From Gracilibacillus dipsosauri (GTDB taxonomy: Bacteria > Bacillota > Bacilli > Bacillales > Amphibacillaceae), in the NCBI RefSeq assembly GCF_003176895.1, contig NZ_QGTD01000013.1:186001-250000 (forward strand): a DNA stretch of 64,000 nucleotides, read 5' to 3'. Positions 41,371 to 50,428 of the stretch are shown here, in pieces. The position numbers were made by a program, and so were the translations under genes. Under the pieces are notes generated by a model, which saw only the letters and a program-made list of their open reading frames with translations, searched no databases and was not told where the DNA came from. The first letter of the stretch is position 1; each line of letters begins with the position of its first letter.

Positions 41371-43572
41371 ATGAAGTTACTAGAAAATTGGGGTAATCTA
41401 GTCGCTAACAAAAAAAGCCGGTTTGTTACATTCATTATTTGGCTAGTCATTATAGCTTTACTTTCATCTATATGGCCACAAGTCAATGAAGAAGAAACAG
41501 GGTCTAACCATTTATTACCGGAAAATGCCATGTCAGTACAAGCAGACCAAATAATGGAGGAACAATTTCCAAATGAAAATGGAATTCCGTTATTACTTGT
41601 ATGGCACCATGATAATCAGTTAACAGATGAGGATTATCAATTAGTCCAGCGCATATACCAAGAATTAAAAGAGAACCCGCTTGCACATCAATCCATGGTT
41701 CCTCCATTTGCGGAAATGCCACTACAGGCCTTAAAGCAAAGTGCATCAGGCGATGGATCAGCCCTTATCACTCCAATTTTCTTTGAAAAAAATACAGAAA
41801 CAGAAGCATTAGCGGAATCACTTACTACTTTAAGAGAAAAAATAACTCAGCAAATGGAATATAATCCATTTGATGAGAAATTATCTAGTGACAATCTTCA
41901 TATTCGTCTAACAGGGCCAGTAGCTATTTCTACAGATGCAGTTGAATTGTTTAGTGAAGCCGATATAACCTTATTAATTGCAACGGTTATTTTAGTTTTA
42001 GTATTACTCATTATTTTATATCGATCACCTATTCTGGCAATCGTTCCTCTAATAGGTGTCGGAATAGCATATGGTTTGATTAGTCCCCTACTTGGTTTTA
42101 TGGCTAACAAGGGTTGGATTGAAGTCGATGCACAAGCCATTTCCATTATGACTGTACTATTATTTGGTGCTGGAACGGATTATTGTTTGTTCCTTATATC
42201 AAGGTATCGTGATGAACTTCAGCACATTCATAACAAGTTCACTGCATTGCAACAAGCTATTAAAGGTTCTGGTGGAGCAATAGCCATGAGCTGCCTTACT
42301 ACATGTATAGGGCTATTATCACTTGGGTTAGCTAATTATGCTTCCTATGACCGATTCGCTGTTCCATTTAGTTTAGCAATATTTATTATGGGCTTTGCTG
42401 TTCTGACCTTCCTACCATCGATTTTATCTATGTTAGGACGTGTCGCTTTTTTTCCTTTTATTCCAAGAACCGAAAGTATGGTAGAAGATCTTGCTAAAAA
42501 GAAAGGAAAAGCGGTTCGTCTCCCAAAAGAACGAAGTAAGCTTCGTAAAGGTATTGGGAAATTAGTAACGGAAAAACCTTGGCGCATCATTGTCATATGT
42601 AGTGTCTTTCTTATTGGTTTAGCCCTGATCGTCCCTAAAATTTCCTATACATTTGGAGTACTTGATTCCTTTCCAGAGGATATGCCTTCAAGAGAAGGCT
42701 ATACCCTAATTGAGGAGCACTATCCACCAGGAAATATTGCACCTGTTCAAGTAATAATGCAGACAAATGGTAAGGATATCGATGTAAAAGATGAGCTTTC
42801 CAATTTGGAAATCGTAGAGAGTGTATCTGATATAGCAACTGGCGAAAAGGATCCTAACTATCATTCCTATGAAGTCACCTTAGCTATTGATCCTTATTCC
42901 GATCAAGCAGTGAATGAAATTCCTGTGATCAAATCAGTTGTAGAAAAGAAGCTACGTGCTGCCGAAATGAATAATGCTAGTGACCATGTCTGGATTGGTG
43001 GAGAAACAGCAACCTTATATGATACAGAAGAGATCACGACAGATGACCAAAATCTTATTATCCCAGTTGTACTATTAATTATCGCTGTCCTTTTACTTGC
43101 GTATTTGCGCTCTATTGTCGCAACAATTTACCTGTTACTAACCGTCGTACTGTCTTATTTATCTGCACTAGGTTTAGGATGGCTAGTCATTCATTATCTT
43201 CTGGATGCACCTGCCATGCAAGGATTAATCCCGCTTTATGCATTTGTGTTTCTTGTTGCTTTAGGGGAAGATTATAATATTTTCATGGTATCAAGTATAT
43301 GGAAAAATAGAAAGAAGATGCCATTGAAACAAGCTATTGCAAAAGGTGTCAGTGAAACAAGTAGTGTCATTAGCTCAGCTGGGCTAATTTTAGCAGGTAC
43401 ATTTGCTGTGTTAGCAGTACTACCAATGCAAGTGCTTGTTCAATTTGGAATTGTTACAGCAATTGGCGTATTATTAGATACCTTTATTGTTCGACCATTG
43501 CTCGTTCCTGCCATTACTACCGTTCTCGGGAGATTTTCCTTCTGGCCAAACAAACTATGGAAGAAAAAGTAA
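41371..43572 (+). CDS. MMPL/RND-type membrane transporter (YdgH-like)
   Basis: A 733-residue protein with 12 predicted helices in two MMPL repeats. Each repeat has a helix, an extracellular domain of about 150-170 residues (42-190 and 425-540), and five more helices. The proton-relay region is FGAGTDYCLFLISRYRDE in the first half and ALGEDYNIFMVSSIWKNR in the second. RND pumps of this type export lipids or hydrophobic drugs, driven by protons. It starts with GAGGGAGAG upstream and is divergent from a TetR repressor, the usual arrangement for an inducible exporter. Confidence 0.9.
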   Translation: MKLLENWGNLVANKKSRFVTFIIWLVIIALLSSIWPQVNEEETGSNHLLPENAMSVQADQIMEEQFPNENGIPLLLVWHHDNQLTDEDYQLVQRIYQELKENPLAHQSMVPPFAEMPLQALKQSASGDGSALITPIFFEKNTETEALAESLTTLREKITQQMEYNPFDEKLSSDNLHIRLTGPVAISTDAVELFSEADITLLIATVILVLVLLIILYRSPILAIVPLIGVGIAYGLISPLLGFMANKGWIEVDAQAISIMTVLLFGAGTDYCLFLISRYRDELQHIHNKFTALQQAIKGSGGAIAMSCLTTCIGLLSLGLANYASYDRFAVPFSLAIFIMGFAVLTFLPSILSMLGRVAFFPFIPRTESMVEDLAKKKGKAVRLPKERSKLRKGIGKLVTEKPWRIIVICSVFLIGLALIVPKISYTFGVLDSFPEDMPSREGYTLIEEHYPPGNIAPVQVIMQTNGKDIDVKDELSNLEIVESVSDIATGEKDPNYHSYEVTLAIDPYSDQAVNEIPVIKSVVEKKLRAAEMNNASDHVWIGGETATLYDTEEITTDDQNLIIPVVLLIIAVLLLAYLRSIVATIYLLLTVVLSYLSALGLGWLVIHYLLDAPAMQGLIPLYAFVFLVALGEDYNIFMVSSIWKNRKKMPLKQAIAKGVSETSSVISSAGLILAGTFAVLAVLPMQVLVQFGIVTAIGVLLDTFIVRPLLVPAITTVLGRFSFWPNKLWKKK

Positions 43573-43598
43573 AAAACCGGGTTCACACCCGGTTTTTT
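43571..43598. terminator. Bidirectional terminator
   Basis: AAAAAACCGGGT and ACCCGGTTTTTT are exact complements with a short loop, between the convergent MMPL and oppF genes. Confidence 0.93.
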
Positions 43599-44511
43599 AC
43601 TTCATTTTTTTAAACTCTTCTTCTGTACATAACACCCAGTGACCATTCTTTATCTCTCTTAAAGTGGCTCCTTCGGGATTGTAGCTATCATGATCAAAAA
43701 CAACTCTTTGACGGTTTCTCTCATAATCTGGATCTGGAACGGGTATAGCTGAAAGCAGGGACTTGGTATAGGAATGAAGTGGGTTGCTGTATAGCTCCTC
43801 ACTATCCGCTAATTCCACAATTCTCCCAGCAAACATAACTGCTATTCGATCACTAATATATTTTACCATTGATAAATCATGAGCAATAAATAAATAAGTG
43901 AGCCCTCGTTTTTGTTGTAATTCCTTCATTAAATTAACAACCTGTGCCTGTATCGATACATCTAATGCAGAAATTGGTTCATCCGCAATAATAAATTCAG
44001 GATCAACCGCTAATGCTCTTGCAATTCCGATACGCTGTCGTTGTCCACCACTAAACTCATGAGGATAACGAGATGCATGCTCTTTATTCAAGCCAACGGT
44101 TTCTAATAATTCATGAACTCGATCAGTTTTTTCTTTTTCATTTTTGGCTAATCCATGTATATCAATACCTTCTGAAATAATCTCTTTCACCGTCATTCTA
44201 GGATTTAACGAAGCATAAGGATCCTGAAAGATCATTTGCATCTGTCTATTGAAGGATTTTATTTCTTGCTTTGATTTCAAGCTATGGACATCGACACCGT
44301 TAAATTTCACTTCACCACTTGTTGCATCATAAAGTCTGATTATCGTTCTTCCAGTCGTTGATTTTCCGCAACCAGATTCGCCTACAAGTCCAAAAGTTTC
44401 CCCACGGTAAATATCAAAGCTGATACCATCAACTGCTTTTATGACACTTTTTTTACTTGTGCGAAAATGTTGTTTCAATTCTTTAACTTCTAAAATCTTA
44501 TCCTTATTCAT
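43597..44511 (-). CDS. oppF: Oligopeptide ABC transporter ATPase OppF
   Basis: A 304-residue nucleotide-binding subunit. Walker A is GESGCGKSTT, the signature FSGGQRQRIGIARAL, Walker B EFIIADEP. A C-terminal oligopeptide/dipeptide transporter motif (SLLSAIPVPDPDYERNRQRV) identifies the Opp/Dpp class. It pairs with OppD to energise import of peptides of roughly 3-5 residues. Its start lies inside the last codons of oppD (8-base overlap). The convergent hairpin 43571-43598 ends the operon. Confidence 0.94.
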   Translation of the reverse strand: MNKDKILEVKELKQHFRTSKKSVIKAVDGISFDIYRGETFGLVGESGCGKSTTGRTIIRLYDATSGEVKFNGVDVHSLKSKQEIKSFNRQMQMIFQDPYASLNPRMTVKEIISEGIDIHGLAKNEKEKTDRVHELLETVGLNKEHASRYPHEFSGGQRQRIGIARALAVDPEFIIADEPISALDVSIQAQVVNLMKELQQKRGLTYLFIAHDLSMVKYISDRIAVMFAGRIVELADSEELYSNPLHSYTKSLLSAIPVPDPDYERNRQRVVFDHDSYNPEGATLREIKNGHWVLCTEEEFKKMK

Positions 44512-45553
44512 TCTTGTTGTCCCCCTCAGTCGAGAAGCCCTTCATCCGTCTTTTTACAGCCTCAGGTGGCTCGATATGTGGAGCATCTTCATGCAATAAC
44601 CAAGTCGCAGCATAATGAGAATCAGATACTTGGAACATTGGTGGCTCCTCTTCGAAATCAATCGCTAGGGCAAATTCATTTCTTGCTGCAAATGCATCTC
44701 CTTTTGGTGGATGAATTAAATCAGGTGGTGTACCTGGTATGGCAATTAATTTTTCCTCTTGACTATCGACTGTTGGCATTGAACCTAATAATCCCCAAGT
44801 ATATGGATGTTTCGGATTATAAAAAACGTCATCGACTGTTCCAATTTCAACTATCTTCCCCGCATACATTACCGCAACACGGTCTGCCACATTGGCAACT
44901 ACGCCTAAATCGTGTGTAATAAAGATAATGGATGTTTCCATTTTTTTCTGAATATTCTTCATCAACTCAATAATTTGTGCTTGAATAGTCACATCCAATG
45001 CCGTTGTTGGCTCATCAGCAATTAATACCTTTGGATTACAAGCTAGTGCAATCGCAATAACTACACGCTGACGCATCCCACCTGAAAATTGATGTGGATA
45101 TTGATTGATTCTTTTTTCCGGATCAGGAATACCAACTAATTGTAATAATTCTAGTGCTCGTTTTTTTGCTTCTTGCTTGGACTGGTTCTGATGAAGAATT
45201 AAGCCCTCCATAATTTGTTTTCCAACCTTCATTGTTGGGTTTAAGGAAGTCATCGGATCTTGAAAAATCATCGAAATATCCTTACCACGAATTTTTTGCA
45301 TTTGTTTATTTGATAATTTCGTTAAATCTTTTCCTTCAAACAAAATTTCCCCTTTAGGGATTTTACCAGCTGGCTTTGCTACTAACCCCATTAATGCTTT
45401 TGTAGTAACAGACTTACCTGAACCAGATTCTCCAACGATTGCGAGAGTTTCTCCTTTATTTAAAGAAAAATTCACACCTCTCACGGCCTGTACACTTCCA
45501 CCATACGTATCAAATGTAACATGTAGATTGTTTACATCTAAAATAGAATCCAA
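44504..45553 (-). CDS. oppD: Oligopeptide ABC transporter ATPase OppD
   Basis: A 349-residue nucleotide-binding subunit with Walker A GESGSGKSVTT, signature FSGGMRQRVVIAIAL and Walker B KVLIADEP. The C-terminal LLGSMPTVDSQEEKLIAIPG and the Pro-rich GTPPDLIHPP are typical of OppD. The cysteine cluster often found in that region of OppD (CxxRC...C) is replaced by FAARNEFALAI without cysteines, so an iron-sulfur site is not present here. It follows oppC by 19 bp and overlaps oppF by 8 bases. Confidence 0.94.
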   Translation of the reverse strand: MDSILDVNNLHVTFDTYGGSVQAVRGVNFSLNKGETLAIVGESGSGKSVTTKALMGLVAKPAGKIPKGEILFEGKDLTKLSNKQMQKIRGKDISMIFQDPMTSLNPTMKVGKQIMEGLILHQNQSKQEAKKRALELLQLVGIPDPEKRINQYPHQFSGGMRQRVVIAIALACNPKVLIADEPTTALDVTIQAQIIELMKNIQKKMETSIIFITHDLGVVANVADRVAVMYAGKIVEIGTVDDVFYNPKHPYTWGLLGSMPTVDSQEEKLIAIPGTPPDLIHPPKGDAFAARNEFALAIDFEEEPPMFQVSDSHYAATWLLHEDAPHIEPPEAVKRRMKGFSTEGDNKNE

Positions 45554-45572
45554 CTTTCGTCCACCTCCCTTT

Positions 45573-46721
45573 CTATTTTCTCATCTTAGGATCTAATGCA
45601 TCCCTTAGACCGTCTGCTAATATATTAAAACCAATCATCAATAGAGATATAATCACAGCAGGAAATAGTAACATATAAGGATATACACGATAATCATCAA
45701 ATGCTGTATCGATTAAAGTACCTAATGATGCGACTGGTGGTTGTAGACCTAATCCAATAAAGCTTAAAAACGATTCAAAGAAAATCGCACTTGGTATGGT
45801 AAACATCGTGTTTATAATAATGACACTTGTTACGTTTGGAATTAGATGTTTCATTAGAATTCGTTTATCATTAGCACCTAAAGTCCTTGCCGCAAGCACG
45901 AACTCTTGATTTTTTAATTTTAAAACCTGCCCGCGTACAATACGTGCCATGCCAATCCAGCCTGTGATCGTTAAGGCAATTGTTATCGCTAATAAACCTG
46001 GATCAAGTAACATGATCATTAAGATGACGACAACCAAATTAGGTATACCTGATAAAACCTCAATGACACGTTGCATATAATTATCAACACGACCACCGTA
46101 ATAGCCAGAAATACCGCCATATAGTACACCAACAATCATATCAATCATGGCTGCTAAGATACCAATGTATAAAGAGATTTGTGTACCTTTCCAAATTCTT
46201 GTCCAAAGATCTCGACCCATGCTGTCTGTTCCAAACCAATAATAGCTATCCTCTTGTCCTCTTGCTGCATAAATGTCTACTTCCATTGCAACAGTATAAT
46301 AATTATCATTATCTTCACTTGGTTCTTGAACTATTTCAACATTTTCCACATATTTTTCTTCAATATCATAGCTTTCTAGACCACGTTTAAGTGCTTCTTC
46401 CTCTGATTTCCCTTGTACTTCATACGTTTGAAGCCCATCTAGTCCTAGCCACTCTAAGCCTTTTACTTTTGCTGGTAAATATGCTGCATCATAATTTGCT
46501 TCTTCCATCGAATAATCGTTCATTAAAGGACCGATTAATGCAAGCAAAACAATAAATACAATGACTATTAACCCAGCAATTGCGCCTTTATTTTTCGTTA
46601 AACGAATCCAAGCATCCTTCCAATAGGAGAGTTGAGGACGAGTAAGCTCTTCACCTAAATCCTCTTGCAAATGGACACGTTGAAACTTTTCTTTGTTAGC
46701 TCCTTTTGAATCTTTGTCCAT
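45573..46721 (-). CDS. oppC: Oligopeptide ABC transporter permease OppC
   Basis: A 382-residue permease. After an N-terminal helix (about 37-60) it has an extracellular insertion of roughly 100 acidic residues (about 70-165) as in OppC of Gram-positive bacteria. Then come five helices with the EAA motif EFVLAARTLGANDKRILMKHLIPN that contacts the ATPases. FGTDSMGRDLWTRIWKG is a family signature. The start ATG shares one base with the oppB stop (TAATG), so translation is coupled. Confidence 0.93.
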   Translation of the reverse strand: MDKDSKGANKEKFQRVHLQEDLGEELTRPQLSYWKDAWIRLTKNKGAIAGLIVIVFIVLLALIGPLMNDYSMEEANYDAAYLPAKVKGLEWLGLDGLQTYEVQGKSEEEALKRGLESYDIEEKYVENVEIVQEPSEDNDNYYTVAMEVDIYAARGQEDSYYWFGTDSMGRDLWTRIWKGTQISLYIGILAAMIDMIVGVLYGGISGYYGGRVDNYMQRVIEVLSGIPNLVVVILMIMLLDPGLLAITIALTITGWIGMARIVRGQVLKLKNQEFVLAARTLGANDKRILMKHLIPNVTSVIIINTMFTIPSAIFFESFLSFIGLGLQPPVASLGTLIDTAFDDYRVYPYMLLFPAVIISLLMIGFNILADGLRDALDPKMRK

Positions 46722-47653
46722 TAATCCTTCCCTCCTGCAATTCTAATTCTTGGATCAATCAAGCCGTATAATAGATCGACAATTAAAATAACTAAAACAA
46801 ATAGTATCGCAAATAAAATGGTTGTCCCCATAATAACTGGATAATCATTCGTACTAATTGAAATAACAAATTGCTCCCCAATACCAGGTATAGCAAAAAT
46901 TTGTTCGATAACTAAGGTTCCTGTCATTAAGCTAACTGTCATAGGTCCTAACACTGTAATCACAGGGATAAGTGCATTTCTTAAAGCATGCTTAAACATA
47001 ACGATCCTATTAGATACTCCCTTTGCTCGTGCCAATTCAATATAATCAGACCCTAATACTTCTAACATTTCCGTCCGCATAAACCTTGCACATATTGCCA
47101 TTGGGAAAATCATTAAAGCAATTGTTGGAAGGACAGAATAAATCGGTGACTCCCAGAACGAAACAGGAAAAAGTCTCCATTTTACCGCTAAGTAATATTG
47201 AAGTAAACCAGCAAACACAAAAGACGGTATTGATATTCCAATAACCGCTAAAATATTGGATGTATAATCTACCCAAGTGTTATGTCTTATTGCTGCAAAC
47301 ATCCCTAAAATGATACCTAGTATGGAACCAATAATTAATGCTTGTGCTCCTAAGTGGGCAGATGGCCCAATTCGATCAAGTATTATGTCTGTAACAGGAC
47401 GATTATCATATTGAAATGACACGCCTAGATCACCACGGAAAATACCCGTTATATATTTTACATATTGAACAGGGACAGGCTCATCTAAGCCATATTGTTC
47501 CATTAAGAACGCCTCTTGCTCCACCGTCAATTTCCCGCCGATATTATTAAAAGGGGAGCCTGGCATCATTTTCATTAAGAAAAAGGTTGCCGATATGATT
47601 ATAAATAGAGTGATGACCATATAAATCACTCGTTTTGTAATATATTTTGCCAT
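46721..47653 (-). CDS. oppB: Oligopeptide ABC transporter permease OppB
   Basis: A 310-residue permease with six helices. The N-terminal YITKRVIYMVITLFIIISATFFLM and the PGSPF segment are typical of OppB, and the EAA motif is YIELARAKGVSNRIVMFKHALRNAL. Together with OppC it forms the membrane channel for peptides delivered by OppA. ATG 47653 is chosen because GGAGG lies 8 bases before it. It is separated from oppA by 344 bp containing a hairpin and a repeat-like element. Confidence 0.93.
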   Translation of the reverse strand: MAKYITKRVIYMVITLFIIISATFFLMKMMPGSPFNNIGGKLTVEQEAFLMEQYGLDEPVPVQYVKYITGIFRGDLGVSFQYDNRPVTDIILDRIGPSAHLGAQALIIGSILGIILGMFAAIRHNTWVDYTSNILAVIGISIPSFVFAGLLQYYLAVKWRLFPVSFWESPIYSVLPTIALMIFPMAICARFMRTEMLEVLGSDYIELARAKGVSNRIVMFKHALRNALIPVITVLGPMTVSLMTGTLVIEQIFAIPGIGEQFVISISTNDYPVIMGTTILFAILFVLVILIVDLLYGLIDPRIRIAGGKD

Positions 47654-47694
47654 TCCAACCACCTCCTATTTTATTAGAATGAAAAGCACAAAGC

Positions 47695-47870
47695 ACCAGA
47701 TTAAAACGTAGCGACTGCACCAGTATCCTACAGGTGGATCGACTTTGTCCGTCGAAGTGACAGTTTTAGTCAATCAATTCACAAAGCCGAAATAATACAA
47801 ATTGATGTGACTCTTCGTATTACGGATTCGGGAAGTCACTTAGTTTTGGCGCTTGGAGCTAGTCATCTCT
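47695..47870. repeat. Intergenic repeat-like element between oppA and oppB
   Basis: A stretch with several small inverted repeats: TCGAC/GTCGA near 47737-47755 and GTGACT/AGTCAC at 47807-47839. It ends in TTTTGGCGCTTGGAGCTAGT (47845-47864). The GCGCTTGGAGCTAG end resembles the borders of short dispersed intergenic repeats I associate with Bacillaceae genomes. It is more GC-rich than its flanks and does not encode protein. The identification is tentative. Confidence 0.4.
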
Positions 47871-47933
47871 CTTTATATTTTCTTATCTTATTTAAAATTC
47901 AAAATTTTCCAAATTTTTTAGATAACAGGGGAA

Positions 47934-47971
47934 AAGAGAGTATGCCAACAATATGTTCGCTATACTCTCTT
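47934..47971 (-). terminator. Hairpin after oppA, probable partial terminator
   Basis: AAGAGAGTAT and ATACTCTCTT are exact 10-bp complements with an 18-base loop, 26 bp past the oppA stop. Only a short T tract follows, so some transcription probably reads through to oppBCDF. This would give more binding protein than permease, as is common in such operons. Confidence 0.7.
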
Positions 47972-47997
47972 AATTAATTAAAGTTAATCAGTGATTT

Positions 47998-49674
47998 TTA
48001 TTTGTTTAGTTCCACGTATTTAAAGCTGTAATTATTAGCAAACGGATTTCGAACATCTAAACCTTCTACATAATCCTTAACTAGTACAGATGTTTTTCTT
48101 TGCATAATTGGCGCAATTGCTGCATCTTCTAGTAGAATTTTTTCAGCATCTTGCAATGCTTCAAATCGTGCAACAGGATCTAGTGCTAAATCAGTTTTCG
48201 CTGATTTAACAAGCGAATCGTATTCTTCATTTGAATAGCCAACATCATTGTTCTCTCCACCAGTTACGAAGACATCAAGGAATGAAACAGCATCCAAATA
48301 GTCTGGCCCCCAACCAGAAACAGCAAGTTCATAATTCTTTTCGCGCATGAGGTCTAATTGCTGTGCCCATGGTACATTCTTCGTTTCGATTGTTAGACCT
48401 TCTAGATTTTTTTCTAATTCCGTTTTCATTACTTCACTAATACTTTTCGCCGTATCTGTATCACCACTTAAGAAGCTTAAAGATACCTCTTCAAAACCTA
48501 ATTCTTCTTTAGCAGCTGCCCAATATTCTTGCGCTGCCTCTACATCAAATGATAATAAATCACTTCCAGCTTGGAAGTCTTCTTCCGTTTCTGGATGTTG
48601 AATAAATTCTGTTGGAACATAAAAATCAATAGGAGTTGAATCATTACCGTAAGCCACATCTATATATGCTTGTTTATCAAAACCTTTAGCCAATGCCATT
48701 CTAAAGTTTTTATTTTGCATATATTCACTTTTCTCTAAAGACTCTTGATTCATCTTCATATAAAATACAGCAGTTTCTGATAATACTTGGTATTCTGGGC
48801 TTGTTCTATTCTCACTTACTTGTGAACCTTGTAAAGTCACTCTATCTAATTCTCCAACCTCATAATTAGATAGTCTCGTGTCTGCCTGTTTAATTACTTT
48901 AACAGAAATCCCATCTAAGGCTACATTTTCAGCATCCCAATATTCTTCATTCTTTTCTAACTCCCAACCACTATCAGCTTGCCAGCTTGTCATTTTAAAC
49001 GGTCCATTTGCTAAAATGCCCTCAGGAGATAAAGAAAACTGATCTCCCTGTTCTTCAACAAATTCCTTATGTGCAGGTAAGAAGTTAGAATTAATAACAT
49101 ATGAATCAAAATAAGGAACAGGAACTTCTAATTCAACAACGAAAGTATAGTCATCTGGTGCACTTACACCTAAATCTTCAGGAGGTAATTCACCTGCAAA
49201 GATTTGTTCTGCATTTTTTATTTTTCCACTCATTAAGTAATTACCATAAAAAGAACCATTATCTGGGTTCACAGCACGTTGCCAACCATAAACAAAATCT
49301 TGTGCTGTTACCGGATCTCCGTTTGCCCATTTCGCGTCTTCACGTAAATGGAAAGTATATGTTAAACCATCATCACTTACTTCTGTCTCTTCTTTTTTCG
49401 CAATTCCTGATACAATTTCGCCACCTGGAGCTTGTCGATAAAGACCTTCATAAACAGTATCAATCCAAAGTGTTGAAACATTGTCCTCCGTCATAATCGG
49501 ATCCATTGTTGGAATATCTGCAGTTTCTGCAATTCTTAAGACATTCTCTTCCTCTGAACTACCTTCTTCACTTTGCTTGTCGTCTGAACTGTTATCGTTT
49601 TCAAACGAGCAAGCCGCTAAGACAAAAGTTAAAATGGTAAAAATTAGTAGCAAAAGCCCACTTTTTTGCTTCAT
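47998..49674 (-). CDS. oppA: Oligopeptide-binding lipoprotein OppA
   Basis: A 558-residue extracellular solute-binding protein (family 5). The lipoprotein signal GLLLLIFTILTFVLAACS carries the LAAC lipobox, and a Ser/Glu/Asp-rich linker follows. DIPTMDPIMTEDNVSTLWID and DDGLTYTFHLREDAKWANGDPVTAQDFVYGWQR are class signatures. It captures peptides at the cell surface for OppBCDF. The frame is open 30 codons further, but ATG 49674 follows AGGAGG by 9 bases and starts the signal peptide. It is the first gene of the opp operon. Confidence 0.94.
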   Translation of the reverse strand: MKQKSGLLLLIFTILTFVLAACSFENDNSSDDKQSEEGSSEEENVLRIAETADIPTMDPIMTEDNVSTLWIDTVYEGLYRQAPGGEIVSGIAKKEETEVSDDGLTYTFHLREDAKWANGDPVTAQDFVYGWQRAVNPDNGSFYGNYLMSGKIKNAEQIFAGELPPEDLGVSAPDDYTFVVELEVPVPYFDSYVINSNFLPAHKEFVEEQGDQFSLSPEGILANGPFKMTSWQADSGWELEKNEEYWDAENVALDGISVKVIKQADTRLSNYEVGELDRVTLQGSQVSENRTSPEYQVLSETAVFYMKMNQESLEKSEYMQNKNFRMALAKGFDKQAYIDVAYGNDSTPIDFYVPTEFIQHPETEEDFQAGSDLLSFDVEAAQEYWAAAKEELGFEEVSLSFLSGDTDTAKSISEVMKTELEKNLEGLTIETKNVPWAQQLDLMREKNYELAVSGWGPDYLDAVSFLDVFVTGGENNDVGYSNEEYDSLVKSAKTDLALDPVARFEALQDAEKILLEDAAIAPIMQRKTSVLVKDYVEGLDVRNPFANNYSFKYVELNK

Positions 49675-49967
49675 CTCATAAATCCTCCTAAAGTAATTTG
49701 ATTTGTAAAGTAATTGTAAACTTGCAATGACTATTATACAGAGAACCCTTTTTTTATTCAGCATTTTTTTACTTAAACCGACTAAATTGATTCATAATAC
49801 CTATTTTTTATAATCTTAATGAACTATATCTCAGTAAATCGTCCGAATACTCCGATTTTTTCGAGTTTTCTCATTTTTCAGTTAATTTACGAAATTCTAT
49901 TTTATTATTTGCTAAATTCGTGTTAATTTTTAATAATAGGAACAGAACCAGAAAGGAGCTTCAATAG

Positions 49968-50327
49968 ATGAAAAAACATTTCTTCATATTTTTCCTCCAT
50001 GTAATACTATGTTCCATTCTGACAGTTTTACTCAATAAAGGGCTTACATTACTGCATTTGATTAATAGTATTTTTTATATAAGCAGTTTTTACCTGATTA
50101 TAGGGCTCCTATTATTCGTTATTTCTAGACGATTCTTTGATATTACGGCAAATAGTTTTCGCAAAGTATTCACTCGAATAACCAAACAAAAAAACTGGGC
50201 GTCCACGTGGAGTGGCGATAAATTACCTTCAGAAAAAATAAACCAAAATTGGATGATATTTTTCCTTTTACAGGGAAGCTTCCTATTATTACTAATGATT
50301 ATTCTGCTAATCCTCTTTTATTACTAA
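49968..50327 (+). CDS. DUF3899-like membrane protein
   Basis: A 119-residue protein with three hydrophobic segments: about 5-22, 33-51 and 96-117. A basic cytoplasmic loop (RKVFTRITKQKNW) lies between. The pattern of two N-terminal helices, a polar loop and a final helix matches the small DUF3899 family of Bacillaceae. Nothing is known of its role. AGAAAGGAG precedes the ATG. It is divergent from oppA and convergent with htrA, with a terminator after it. Confidence 0.6.
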   Translation: MKKHFFIFFLHVILCSILTVLLNKGLTLLHLINSIFYISSFYLIIGLLLFVISRRFFDITANSFRKVFTRITKQKNWASTWSGDKLPSEKINQNWMIFFLLQGSFLLLLMIILLILFYY

Positions 50328-50346
50328 TTCATTGATTTAGATATGG

Positions 50347-50390
50347 AAAAAGCAAGTGAAGAACTTCCTGACCATTTCTCACTTGCTTTT
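50347..50390. terminator. Bidirectional terminator
   Basis: AAAAAGCAAGTGA and TCACTTGCTTTT pair across a 19-base loop, between the DUF3899 gene and the convergent htrA. Confidence 0.85.
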
Positions 50391-50428
50391 CTTTGCAATC
50401 CTGCTATTTTTTTATAATATTTCTCCCT

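Noticed and set aside
45000-46400. Opposite-strand frames inside the opp genes
   Set aside because: They lie wholly inside well-supported ABC transporter genes, have poor composition and no ribosome sites.
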